DNA of 27,650 nucleotides from an uncultured Clostridium sp. (GCF_934754925.1 NZ_CAKVJA010000035.1:1-27650), one strand, 5' to 3'; shown: positions 1 through 7,184, counted from the stretch's first letter. The notes: generated from the sequence alone by a model not told the origin. A program made the numbers and translations.

Positions 1-98
1 AAGTTAATTTACTTATTTTTTTGTTTTCATTCTTATTATTTTAAGGTATAATAACCAATGGAGAATAAATTGATATACATAATTGTTAATTTTATAAC

Positions 99-149
99 AT
101 TAAGTAAAACTTAATGAATTCTCTATAATATTTTAAAATGTACGGAGGT
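99..149 (+). promoter_or_regulatory. fba promoter -10, palindrome and ribosome site
   Basis: A perfect TATAAT lies at 124-129, 26 bases before the fba start. The -35 region (about 100-106, TTAAGTA) is weak. A 17-base perfect inverted repeat, ATTAAGTAAAACTTAAT (99-115), covers that -35 region and could bind a regulator or simply be AT-rich chance. The ribosome site GGAGGT is at 144-149. A second TATAAT at 47-52 has no well-spaced -35. Seen directly: the motifs. Inferred: promoter function. Confidence 0.5.
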
Positions 150-155
150 ATTGCC

Positions 156-1019
156 ATGTTAGTTTCAGCTAAAGAAATGTTAAACAAAGCAAGAGAAGGA
201 AAATACGCTGTTGGTCAATTCAACATCAACAACTTAGAATGGACTAAAGCTATTTTATTAACTGCACAAGAAAATAACTCACCAGTAATCTTAGGAGTAT
301 CTGAAGGTGCTGGAAAATATATGTGCGGATACAAAACTATCGTAGGAATGGTTAACGGTATGTTAGAAGAATTAAACATAACTGTACCAGTTGCTCTACA
401 CTTAGACCACGGTAGCTATGAAGGATGCTACAAAGCTATGGAAGCTGGATTCTCATCAGTTATGTTTGATGGATCTCACTATCCAATCGCTGAAAACATC
501 GAAAAAACTACTGAATTAGTTAAAGTTACTTCTGAAAAAGGATTATCTTTAGAAGCAGAAGTTGGATCAATCGGTGGAGAAGAAGACGGAGTTGTTGGTA
601 AAGGTGAAGTTGCTGATGCTCAAGAATGTAAATCAATAGCTGATTTAGGAGTTACTATGTTAGCTGCTGGTATCGGAAACATTCACGGAAAATACCCATC
701 AAACTGGCAAGGACTTGCTTTTGATGCTTTAGAAGAAATCAATAACGCTTGTGGAAACATGCCATTAGTATTACACGGTGGTACTGGAATTCCAGAAGAA
801 ATGATCAAGAAAGCTATATCTTTAGGAGTTTCTAAGATCAACGTTAATACTGAATGTCAATTAGCATTCCAAGAAGCTACAAGAGCTTACATTGAAGCTG
901 GAAAAGATAAAGAAGGAAAAGGATTTGACCCAAGAAAATTATTAAATCCTGGATTCGAAGCTATCAAAGCTACAGTTAAAGAAAAAATGGAATTATTCGG
1001 ATCAATCAACAAAGCTTAA
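156..1019 (+). CDS. fba: Class II fructose-1,6-bisphosphate aldolase
   Basis: This cytoplasmic glycolytic and gluconeogenic enzyme cleaves fructose-1,6-bisphosphate to dihydroxyacetone phosphate and glyceraldehyde-3-phosphate using a divalent metal, usually zinc. The 287-residue product shows class II hallmarks in order: HLDHG near residues 82-86 (catalytic Asp and metal His), DGSHYP, EAEVGSIGGEED, GNIHGKYP (metal His), LHGGTGIP and INVNTE. Its length fits the short Gram-positive FbaA-type family. An in-frame ATG at 138 exists, but GGAGGT at 144-149 lies between it and ATG 156, so 156 is the start. Codons are biased towards C-ending forms (AAC, ATC, TAC), unlike most neighbours, which fits very high expression. 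The gene is single and ends in a strong hairpin. Tagatose-bisphosphate aldolase is a related alternative, but the single-gene context favours Fba. Confidence 0.95.
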   Translation: MLVSAKEMLNKAREGKYAVGQFNINNLEWTKAILLTAQENNSPVILGVSEGAGKYMCGYKTIVGMVNGMLEELNITVPVALHLDHGSYEGCYKAMEAGFSSVMFDGSHYPIAENIEKTTELVKVTSEKGLSLEAEVGSIGGEEDGVVGKGEVADAQECKSIADLGVTMLAAGIGNIHGKYPSNWQGLAFDALEEINNACGNMPLVLHGGTGIPEEMIKKAISLGVSKINVNTECQLAFQEATRAYIEAGKDKEGKGFDPRKLLNPGFEAIKATVKEKMELFGSINKA

Positions 1020-1026
1020 TTCCTTT

Positions 1027-1064
1027 AAATATAAAAAGAGCACATTTGTGCTCTTTTTATATTT
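1027..1064. terminator. Bidirectional intrinsic terminator between fba and the convergent ThiM-like gene
   Basis: A 17-bp perfect stem (1027-1043 with 1048-1064) closes a four-base loop. The outer part is A-rich on the left and T-rich on the right, so either strand yields a GC-containing hairpin followed by U. Its right arm runs into the stop codon of the minus-strand gene at 1063-1065. Confidence 0.9.
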
Positions 1065-1890
1065 AGCCTCTTTTAAAGGAATAATATATATCTCCATATG
1101 ATTTTATTTTATCTATATCAATTTTATATATTTCATTCAATATATAGGCTTCTATATCCTTACTTTTTATACTTTTGCTAATTTTAAGATTATTTATAGC
1201 TCTTTGTTCTCCAATATAAAAAGCTATTGTTGCAATTAATATAGCCTGAACTATTTCACTTTTATTTTTGCATACTCCAATACTAACAGCTATCATTCCT
1301 GTATATATATCATCTAATATATCTTTATCATATAAATAATTAATATTATTTTTTATAATAAATTCGCTGTATCCATCAGTTATATAATAATTATCACTTT
1401 TTATAATTATTATACTATTATTCTTCTTTGAAAAATTTCTAAATTTGAATTTGTCATTCTCATGATTTTTACTATTATCTTCATCACTCTCTTGAAATTT
1501 TATCAAAGTTTCTACTTCGCTCTTTGTTCCTTTAATAACATTAATATTATATCTATTTAGAATACTTAATGCCAAATTTCTTTTGTTAATTATCGAATCT
1601 ATTCCATTGGCTTCTAATAATACTATCTCTCTCTTATTCATGGATATTAAAGATTTTTCTATATCTAATACACCTTCTGAATTTATTTCATCCAAAAAAA
1701 TCAGTAATGTATTTATTAAATCAAGCTCTTTATACTGCTTGCTATCTTTATAACTTAATCTACCATTATAATGATTAATTGTAGTTTCTAAAATTCTCAA
1801 TCTTTCATTATTAGCACAACAATAAATAAGAGGTAGCATACTCTTTTGCAAGTCTAATATATATTTTATAGACTCTCCATTAAGCCTCAT
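1063..1890 (-). CDS. Highly divergent ThiM-like (hydroxyethylthiazole kinase fold) protein, probably catalytically inactive
   Basis: The 275-residue product has no strong motif at first sight, but it can be laid along hydroxyethylthiazole kinase (ThiM, ribokinase superfamily) over its whole length. PLIYCCANNE (19-28) matches the family's PLVHxITN segment. VLLEANGIDSI (90-100) sits where ThiM has VLDPVGVGAT. NVIKGTKSEVETLI (117-130) matches VIRGNxSEIxxLA. DNYYITDG (166-173) matches DYITDG, and the last helix, with AFYIGEQRA (223-231), matches the ThiM helix with GxAGExA. The anion-hole and catalytic GTGC segment is replaced by roughly DDIYTG (193-198), and the VLDPVG motif is lost, so ordinary kinase activity looks unlikely. 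An insert rich in D, N and K (about 133-150) precedes strand DNYYI. No thiamine gene is nearby. The ribosome site AGGAAG precedes the ATG. I infer the homology by eye; it could be a fold-level resemblance only. Confidence 0.55.
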   Translation of the reverse strand: MRLNGESIKYILDLQKSMLPLIYCCANNERLRILETTINHYNGRLSYKDSKQYKELDLINTLLIFLDEINSEGVLDIEKSLISMNKREIVLLEANGIDSIINKRNLALSILNRYNINVIKGTKSEVETLIKFQESDEDNSKNHENDKFKFRNFSKKNNSIIIIKSDNYYITDGYSEFIIKNNINYLYDKDILDDIYTGMIAVSIGVCKNKSEIVQAILIATIAFYIGEQRAINNLKISKSIKSKDIEAYILNEIYKIDIDKIKSYGDIYYSFKRG

Positions 1891-1976
1891 AGCACTTCCT
1901 CACTTTATTATCTATAGTGCAACCCTTGCCTACCAATATAATATTCGACAAAATCTACAATGTGAGCAATATTTTT

Positions 1977-2855
1977 CTATTCTTCTCCAAAGACCTTCTT
2001 ACGTAATTGAAGTCCCGCTTTTGTTACAGCTACTCCCCCCATGGCTGTTTCTCTAAGTGCTGATGGAAGACTCTTTCCCACCTTATACATAGCTGATACA
2101 GTATCATCAAATGGTATTTTGCTACCTACCCCAGCCATAACCATATCCGCTGTACAAAGTGCACTTATAGCTCCCGCTGCATTTCTCTTTGCACATGGGA
2201 TTTCAACTAATCCTGCTACTGGGTCACAAACAAGACCAAGTACATTTTTAATAACTATAGCAGCTGCATCTAAACTCATTTTAGGAGTTCCACCCATCAT
2301 TTCAACAACTGCTGCCGATCCCATAGCTGCTGCTGAACCACATTCTGCTTGACATCCACCTTCTGCTCCTGAAAGTGTAGCATTCATTCCAATTATCATA
2401 CCTACTGCTGCTGAAGCAAATAATCCATCTATAAGTTCTTCATCTGTTTTTCCTAACTTCTCACCTGCTGATAAAATTACAGCCGGTAATATCCCACAAG
2501 ATCCTGCTGTTGGACATGCTACTATTCTTCCCATTCCAGCATTAACTTCTGATGATGATAATGCCATGGCCATAGCTTTTACTGTTACATCTCCAGTTAA
2601 AGTATCTCCTTTTTCTAAATACTTTTGAATTTTATATCCATCTCCACCAATAAGACCACTTAATGAATATACTTCCTTCTCTCTACCTTCAGTAGCTCCA
2701 TCTTTCATTACCTTTAAATTCTTAGCCATCTTTTCGTATACTTCTTCTCTAGATAGCCCCTTATCTTCCATTTCAACTCTTATTGCATATTCACTTAATG
2801 ATATATTTTCTTCCTCACATATTCTTAATAACTCTTCACCTGATCTTGCTAACAT
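1977..2855 (-). CDS. sdaAA: L-serine dehydratase, iron-sulfur-dependent, alpha subunit
   Basis: Together with the beta subunit this deaminates L-serine to pyruvate and ammonia using an oxygen-sensitive [4Fe-4S] cluster. It is a common amino-acid fermentation and serine-detoxifying step in clostridia. The 292-residue product carries the conserved cysteine segments CPTAGSCG (from C114), GCQAECGS (C168, C172) and CDPVAGLVEIPC (C210, C221), which include the cluster ligands. The ATG at 2855 is chosen: it lies one base after the sdaAB stop, with an AAGGACGG ribosome site at good spacing. A GTG at 2864 would add three residues and overlap sdaAB. The order sdaAB-sdaAA and the tight coupling indicate one transcript with equal production of the subunits. 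Confidence 0.95.
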   Translation of the reverse strand: MLARSGEELLRICEEENISLSEYAIRVEMEDKGLSREEVYEKMAKNLKVMKDGATEGREKEVYSLSGLIGGDGYKIQKYLEKGDTLTGDVTVKAMAMALSSSEVNAGMGRIVACPTAGSCGILPAVILSAGEKLGKTDEELIDGLFASAAVGMIIGMNATLSGAEGGCQAECGSAAAMGSAAVVEMMGGTPKMSLDAAAIVIKNVLGLVCDPVAGLVEIPCAKRNAAGAISALCTADMVMAGVGSKIPFDDTVSAMYKVGKSLPSALRETAMGGVAVTKAGLQLRKKVFGEE

Positions 2856-2856
2856 A

Positions 2857-3534
2857 CTATTCACCGTCCTTAATTGGATTAATCATTATTACTTTATTTA
2901 TACCTTCAATAGCTTTAACATTACCTATTATTTCTGATGTCACCTCATGATCAACCTCAAATACCATTGTCGCATCTCTACCCTTTTGATTCCTAAATAC
3001 TTTCATAAAGGCAATATTTATATCATTATCATAAAGTATTGATGCTACTTTAGATAATACACCTGGAACATCTCTATTTGAAACAATAATAGTAGGATAA
3101 GCTCCAGTGAAATTAACTGAATTTCCATTAACAGAAGTAACCTCTATACTTCCTCCTCCAATAGATGAACCTATAAGCTCATATATACCTTCTCTTCCCT
3201 TTATAACAAATTTAACAGTATTAGGATGAACATCACCTAAATCTGCTTCTCTGAACCTTATTTTTAATCCCATTTCTCTAGCTATATCTAAAGAATTTCT
3301 AAGTCTTAAATCACTTGGCTCCATCCCTAATATTCCAGCCACTAAAGCTCTATCTGTTCCATGACCTTTATATGTTTTAGCAAATGATCCATGTAAATAA
3401 AATGTTACATCCTCTATATCAGCACCAGCTACAGCTCTTGCAACTTTTCCAAGTCTTGCAGCTCCTGCTGTATGAGATGATGATGGCCCAACCATTATAG
3501 GTCCTAATATGTCAAAAACTCCTACACTTTTCAT
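2857..3534 (-). CDS. sdaAB: L-serine dehydratase, iron-sulfur-dependent, beta subunit
   Basis: This is the second subunit of the bacterial serine dehydratase. The 225-residue product opens with the family motif DILGPIMVGPSSSHTAGAAR (about 8-27), which forms part of the active site. The C-terminal ~75 residues (from TIIVSNRDVPGVLSKVASIL) form an ACT domain, a fold that usually senses a small ligand or mediates dimerisation. GGAGGT lies seven bases before the ATG. It is the first gene of the sda pair. About 44 bases upstream of the start is a perfect 12-bp palindrome (ATTAAGCTTAAT, 3578-3589), and further up is the large inverted repeat at 3644-3754, so leader control is possible. Confidence 0.95.
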   Translation of the reverse strand: MKSVGVFDILGPIMVGPSSSHTAGAARLGKVARAVAGADIEDVTFYLHGSFAKTYKGHGTDRALVAGILGMEPSDLRLRNSLDIAREMGLKIRFREADLGDVHPNTVKFVIKGREGIYELIGSSIGGGSIEVTSVNGNSVNFTGAYPTIIVSNRDVPGVLSKVASILYDNDINIAFMKVFRNQKGRDATMVFEVDHEVTSEIIGNVKAIEGINKVIMINPIKDGE

Positions 3535-3643
3535 TATGTAACCTCCAAATTTCTTATGTTAAATAACTAAACTATTCATTAAGCTTAATTTTTCTCTATC
3601 AGTAGTTTTTAATATAAAAAATATAGTTTTCTACTCATTTCTC
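3535..3643 (-). promoter_or_regulatory. sdaAB leader with 12-bp palindrome
   Basis: This stretch holds no gene. It contains the sdaAB ribosome site, the perfect palindrome ATTAAGCTTAAT at 3578-3589, and a loose AT-rich inverted repeat at 3601-3635 (AGTAG ... CTACT ends). I cannot pick a convincing -35/-10 pair. A repressor site or transcript fold is an inference only. Confidence 0.3.
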
Positions 3644-3754
3644 TAGAATTTAATAATTGATTGAGTAAAGTTAGTGCTGAAAATTTTTACTATTTCAGTT
3701 ATAACAAGTTTAAAAACTTTAGCAAACTTTACAGAATCAATTATATAAATTCTA
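3644..3754. repeat. ~110-base imperfect palindrome with 34/35-base arms
   Basis: The left arm (3644-3678) and right arm (3721-3754) are near-perfect reverse complements: they share TAGAATTTA, ATAATTGATT, GTAAAGTT and GCT in order, with a few mismatches and two small gaps. The 42-base centre holds two smaller hairpins, CTGAAA...TTTCAG (3677-3698) and AAGTTT..AAACTT (3707-3720 region). As RNA this forms a three-way junction. It lies between the nucleoside kinase and sdaAB, both on the minus strand. It could be a terminator, a structured leader of sdaAB, or a small non-autonomous palindromic element. No T-run typical of a simple terminator follows on either strand. Confidence 0.6.
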
Positions 3755-3789
3755 ATTTAAAATTTCATAGTTCTCTTAAAATAAATATT

Positions 3790-5286
3790 TTAGTATTTAT
3801 AAAAAATGCTTCCTCCAATAAATTCTCTTAAAATTGAATTTTGTGGAACTATATCTTTATCAATTTCTCTAAAAAAGTTTAATAATCCCTTTAATCTTTT
3901 AGCTTCATCATAAACTACACTATCTTCTTTAATTTTATCAAGCTCTTGAAGTGCATATTTCTTTAATACACATAGTTCATAAACTAAAGTAGAATTAAAC
4001 ATTACATCTGCTTCTTCTTGATAAACAAAAATATTTTTTTGCTCGCCTCTCTTTATTTTATGCCACATTTTCAAAGTATCTTCGGCACCATGACCTCTTG
4101 ATAATTGGTCTCTTACAATTCTCCTAACCTTTCTTACATCTGTAGTAGTTATTCTATTATGATTATCTAAATTTAATTGAGTTAACGCTGAAATATATAT
4201 TCTAAACTTATACTTTTCGTCAATATGAGAAGTTAATATAGGATTTAATCCATGAATTCCTTCTACTATAATAACTCCATTTGTAGGCAATTTAACTTTT
4301 TTACCTACCCATTCTCTCTCTCCTTTTATAAAGTTGAATTCTGGTATTTCAACTTCTTCACCTTGTAATATTAAATTTAAATGCTTATTAAATAATTCTA
4401 TATCTACTGAGCCAATAGTTTCAAAATCATATTCTCCATTTTCATCTATTGGTGTTTTGTCTCTATTTACAAAATAATCATCTAAAGATATTGGTACTGG
4501 TGTAATACCATTAACTCTTAACTGAATTCCTAATCTATTAGCAAATGTTGTTTTTCCCGAAGAACTTGGCCCTGCTATTAATATTAATTTAACTTCATTC
4601 CTTAAATTAATTTTATCTGCTATTTCAGCAATTTTCTTTTCATGTAAAGCTTCAGAAATCATTACTAAATTAATTAATTCGCCTTTATCAATCTTATTAT
4701 TAAGTGCTCCAACATTTCCAACATCTAAAATATCTAACCATTTTTCAGTTTCTCTAAATATTTTACTCATTTTTCTTTGCTCTACAAATTCTGTTAGTGT
4801 AAAATTTTTATAATCATTTGGTCTTCTTAATATAAATCCATTTTCATAATAAATTAAATCAAAGGCTTTTATATCACTTGTTCTTTTAGTCATATGCCCA
4901 TAAAAATAATCGTATCTTCCATCTAATTCATATAAATTAACCGTTTTAAAATCTACTTGCTCTAATAAAAGTACCTTATCATCCATATTATAAGATTTAA
5001 AAATATTAATAGCATATTCCTTTGATACCTTAATTTTATTAATAGGTAAATCCTTATCTATTAATTCTTGCATTTTTGCTTTTATATCTTCGATATCCTT
5101 TTCATTAAGATCTCTATTTTTAAATACTTCACCAAATATCCCCTTACCAACACTATGTTGAATTGTTATTTTAGCATCAGGAAACAAATCCAATGTAGCT
5201 TTAATAAAGATAAATTGTAGTGTTCTAGTATAATCGTTCTCAATGGATTCATTTTTATTGTTTACTAAATTAAAATTTTCTTTCAT
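3790..5286 (-). CDS. Nucleoside (uridine-type) kinase with N-terminal tRNA-synthetase-like SAD domain
   Basis: A cytoplasmic P-loop kinase of the phosphoribulokinase/uridine kinase family, likely phosphorylating a pyrimidine nucleoside or similar hydroxyl substrate with ATP or GTP. Residues ~25-185 resemble the second additional domain of threonyl/alanyl-tRNA synthetases (LFPDAKITIQHSVGKGIFGEV, then VDFKTVNLYELDGRYDYFYG). Residues ~230-440 form the kinase, with Walker A GPSSSGKTT at 239-247, SLDDYFVNRDKTP, YDFETIGSVD and VIVEGIHGLNP. Relatives of about 550 residues normally start with a TGS domain; this 498-residue protein starts directly with the SAD-like part, and no TGS is encoded upstream. 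The ATG has a GGTGGAG ribosome site. The gene stands alone on the minus strand. The true substrate is not established. Confidence 0.85.
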   Translation of the reverse strand: MKENFNLVNNKNESIENDYTRTLQFIFIKATLDLFPDAKITIQHSVGKGIFGEVFKNRDLNEKDIEDIKAKMQELIDKDLPINKIKVSKEYAINIFKSYNMDDKVLLLEQVDFKTVNLYELDGRYDYFYGHMTKRTSDIKAFDLIYYENGFILRRPNDYKNFTLTEFVEQRKMSKIFRETEKWLDILDVGNVGALNNKIDKGELINLVMISEALHEKKIAEIADKINLRNEVKLILIAGPSSSGKTTFANRLGIQLRVNGITPVPISLDDYFVNRDKTPIDENGEYDFETIGSVDIELFNKHLNLILQGEEVEIPEFNFIKGEREWVGKKVKLPTNGVIIVEGIHGLNPILTSHIDEKYKFRIYISALTQLNLDNHNRITTTDVRKVRRIVRDQLSRGHGAEDTLKMWHKIKRGEQKNIFVYQEEADVMFNSTLVYELCVLKKYALQELDKIKEDSVVYDEAKRLKGLLNFFREIDKDIVPQNSILREFIGGSIFYKY

Positions 5287-5470
5287 CCTTACTCCACCCT
5301 TCTAAACCCTTATAATACCATTGCTTAATTTAAAAATCATATTATAAAAATTAGTGCGAAATTTTGTTTCATTATAAGTTTTTTTTAATTAATTCTTTAT
5401 ACTCTTATTATATACTGTTCTAAAAATTATTCTATTATTTTATCGTAAAATTTGACCTTTTATTATTATT
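5287..5470. other. AT-rich intergenic stretch without a recognised gene
   Basis: This is the upstream region of the minus-strand nucleoside kinase and should contain its promoter. On the minus strand a TATAAT occurs near 5411-5416, but its -35 is poor. No open frame with a ribosome site is visible. The remainder of the 437-base gap is described as a repeat and as the yetF leader hairpin. Confidence 0.4.
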
Positions 5471-5666
5471 TTCAAAGGAAACTCGACTCCCTTCAATTGC
5501 TGAGTACACTAAAGTGTACCTTCAACTTGCCAAATTTAAATTTGGAGTTTCAGGCAACTTCGAATAACCAAATATAAAATTTAGACTAATATTATTCTTT
5601 CAAAGGAAACTCCTTCTCCTAACGTCGAATGAGTAACTTCGAGTAACCAAATATAAAATTTAGACT
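5471..5666. repeat. Two diverged direct copies of an intergenic repeat with internal palindromes
   Basis: Copy 1 spans 5471-5587 and copy 2 spans 5599-5666. Both begin with TTCAAAGGAAACTC (5471-5484, 5599-5612). Both end with the same 32 bases, differing at one position (5556-5587, 5635-5666; starts AACTTCG, ends AATTTAGACT). Copy 1 has about 50 extra central bases containing two perfect palindromes, GTACACTAAAGTGTAC (5504-5519) and CCAAATTTAAATTTGG (5530-5545). GGAGTTTC in copy 1 can pair with GAAACTCC in copy 2. This looks like a genomic dispersed repeat that has duplicated locally; the family cannot be named from here. Confidence 0.7.
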
Positions 5667-5676
5667 CTCAGTTAGA

Positions 5677-5715
5677 ATAAAAGTATTTTTTATACAAATA
5701 CTTTTATTAGAGGTG
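5677..5715 (+). promoter_or_regulatory. Hairpin directly before the yetF-like ribosome site
   Basis: A 13-bp perfect stem (AATAAAAGTATTT at 5677-5689 with 5696-5708) and a six-base loop end immediately before the ribosome site AGAGGTG (5709-5715) of the gene starting at 5724. It could shape ribosome access or protect the transcript end. The AT-only character and lack of a T-run argue against a terminator. Confidence 0.45.
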
Positions 5716-5723
5716 ATTTAATT

Positions 5724-6599
5724 ATGTTTATTGTTCTAATAAGAACTATTTTTTTATATTTCCTAGTGATACTTGTAATGAGATTAATGGGTAAGAGACA
5801 AATTGGAGAATTACAACCATATGAATTTGTTATAACAATAATGATATCTGACTTAGCAGCTCTTCCAATGCAAGATACTAGACTGCCTTTAATTCTTGGT
5901 ATTATTCCAATTATTACTTTATTGTTTATTAAAACAATACTAACTCAATTACAACTTAAAAGTCAGTTTACTAGAAAAATATTAGAAGGTGAACCTTGTA
6001 TTCTAGTTTGTAAAGGTAAAATAAACTACCAAGCTCTAAAAAGACAACAAATTAATTTAGATGAACTTATGGAAGAACTTAGGCTTGCGGGCTATTTTGA
6101 TTTAAATGAAATTCAATATGCTATTTTAGAAAATAATGGTCAACTATCATTTTTAACCTCTCAAAGTAGTAGTGGTGGTTCTTGTAATACTTCTTGTGAC
6201 TCTAGTACACAACCTTTATCATCAGGAAGCCCAAATTCACCATCTTCTCAAAGTAACTCTAGTTGTAGTCAAAATACTAATAGTAATGCTTCTGGAAGCG
6301 AAAGTTCTTCTAAAAATAATAAAAAAAGTAACTCTGCTAGCTCTACTTCTTCTAATAGTTCTGACAATAATAATTCTACTAAACCACCTAAACTACCTAT
6401 AATTTATGTATTAGATGGTCACGTTAATAAAAACGCCCTTACTACTAGCGGTAAAAATAAAAATTGGATTGAACATGAATTAAAAAAATATCATATTGAT
6501 TCAATTAAAGATGTTTTAATTGCCATGATTGATACTCAAGGAGAATTTTTTTATCAATTATATGATAAAAACGAAAAAGACAAAGGAGCTAAAAAATGA
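5724..6599 (+). CDS. YetF-like DUF421 membrane protein with Ser/Asn-rich insert
   Basis: A membrane protein of unknown biochemical role from the DUF421 (YetF/YcaP) family, which is common in spore-forming Firmicutes. Residues 1-75 hold about three membrane segments with the family core MRLMGKRQIGELQPYEFVI (19-37). Residues ~85-145 form the first cytoplasmic half (ILEGEPCILVCKGKI, ELRLAGYFDLNEIQYAILENNG). Residues ~224-280 hold the second half (PIIYVLDGHV, then WIEHELKKYHIDSIKDVLIA). Between them sits a ~75-residue low-complexity linker (about 147-221), almost all Ser, Asn, Gly and Thr with three cysteines (C154, C158, C181); in typical members this join is short. Transcription is preceded by a hairpin, and the stop overlaps the next start by four bases (ATGA), so the two products are translationally coupled. 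Confidence 0.85.
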   Translation: MFIVLIRTIFLYFLVILVMRLMGKRQIGELQPYEFVITIMISDLAALPMQDTRLPLILGIIPIITLLFIKTILTQLQLKSQFTRKILEGEPCILVCKGKINYQALKRQQINLDELMEELRLAGYFDLNEIQYAILENNGQLSFLTSQSSSGGSCNTSCDSSTQPLSSGSPNSPSSQSNSSCSQNTNSNASGSESSSKNNKKSNSASSTSSNSSDNNNSTKPPKLPIIYVLDGHVNKNALTTSGKNKNWIEHELKKYHIDSIKDVLIAMIDTQGEFFYQLYDKNEKDKGAKK

Positions 6600-6976
6600 A
6601 AAACTCATTATTTTCTATTTTTCTATTTGTATTATTATTAGGCTTTCTAACTTATACCGATATAAGCTTTAAAAATCTTTGCTCTGACGTTATAGAAATG
6701 TGTGATGAAATGGAAGAAAGCTTAAATTATTCTACTAAAGAAGAAAATTTTGAAAATGCTATGGAAATTTTTAATCTAATTCAAGATAAAGGTAAGATTG
6801 CTGCCATCTATATAAATCATGTAGATTATGACGTAATGTTAAATGAAGCTTTAAAATTAACTGTATATATTGAAAAAGATGATTCTAGCGAAGCTGAAGC
6901 CTCTCTTCATTTATTAAAATATAGTACTGAACACATGAAAGAACTCCAAGTTCCCAAAATGGAAAACATTTTTTAA
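6596..6976 (+). CDS. DUF4363 family small membrane-anchored protein
   Basis: A 126-residue protein with one N-terminal membrane segment (about residues 5-21, FSIFLFVLLLGFLTYTD) and an otherwise helical, acidic, soluble part likely outside the membrane. Its size, the N-terminal anchor and its pairing with a DUF421 gene fit the DUF4363 family, whose function is unknown. It overlaps the preceding gene by four bases and ends just before a strong terminator, so the two genes form a bicistronic operon. The products probably act together at the membrane, which is inference from linkage only. Confidence 0.75.
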   Translation: MKNSLFSIFLFVLLLGFLTYTDISFKNLCSDVIEMCDEMEESLNYSTKEENFENAMEIFNLIQDKGKIAAIYINHVDYDVMLNEALKLTVYIEKDDSSEAEASLHLLKYSTEHMKELQVPKMENIF

Positions 6977-6980
6977 AACA

Positions 6981-7018
6981 GTAAGCAAAAGATATAATTT
7001 CTTTTGCTTACATTTTTA
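6981..7018 (+). terminator. Intrinsic terminator of the DUF421/DUF4363 operon
   Basis: An 11-bp perfect stem, GTAAGCAAAAG (6981-6991) with 7001-7011, is followed by ATTTTTAC. It starts four bases after the DUF4363 stop codon. Confidence 0.88.
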
Positions 7019-7026
7019 CATTCTCA

Positions 7027-7064
7027 ATTATATTTATGCATAAATCACTTTATTTTTGCATAAA
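7027..7064 (+). promoter_or_regulatory. Possible distal, weak ARG boxes
   Basis: TTTATGCATAAA (7033-7044, a perfect palindrome) and TTTTTGCATAAA (7053-7064) lie 20 bases apart, about two helical turns, some 90-120 bases upstream of the arg promoter. The stretch 7027-7040 fits 12 of 14 positions of TGNATWWWWATNCA. They may be auxiliary ArgR sites that let a hexamer loop DNA, but AT-rich chance matches are common. Confidence 0.3.
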
Positions 7065-7149
7065 CATTTTTATCTATTTGCTTAGCACACTCATTCGCCT
7101 TGCCTTATATACTAAACATTGTTATTTTATACAAATTTTAAATTAACTA

Positions 7150-7178
7150 TTGAATATTTATACATAGTTTTGTATAAT
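7150..7178 (+). promoter_or_regulatory. arg operon promoter overlapped by a perfect ARG box
   Basis: TTGAAT (-35, 7150-7155) and TATAAT (-10, 7173-7178) are separated by 17 bases, an ideal vegetative sigma promoter. TGAATATTTATACA at 7151-7164 matches the ARG-box pattern TGNATWWWWATNCA at every fixed position and covers the -35 and spacer. Arginine-loaded ArgR bound here would block RNA polymerase. Seen: motifs and spacing. Established: ArgR/AhrC box pattern. Inferred: repression. Confidence 0.75.
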
Positions 7179-7184
7179 TATAAA

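Noticed and set aside
1063..1890. Functional hydroxyethylthiazole kinase
   Set aside because: The catalytic GTGC segment and the VLDPVG motif are missing and no thi genes or TPP riboswitch are nearby.
2041..2352. Plus-strand open frame of 103 codons
   Set aside because: It lies fully antisense to sdaAA, has no ribosome site, and its Ala/Ser-rich product mirrors the coding bias of the real gene.
5471..5666. CRISPR array or insertion sequence
   Set aside because: There are only two copies, with unequal middles, no regular spacers and no transposase frame.
6172..6402. Second plus-strand frame inside the yetF-like gene
   Set aside because: It is an out-of-frame reading of the Ser/Asn-rich simple-sequence linker, giving a Leu/Ile/Val-rich product without family likeness or ribosome site.
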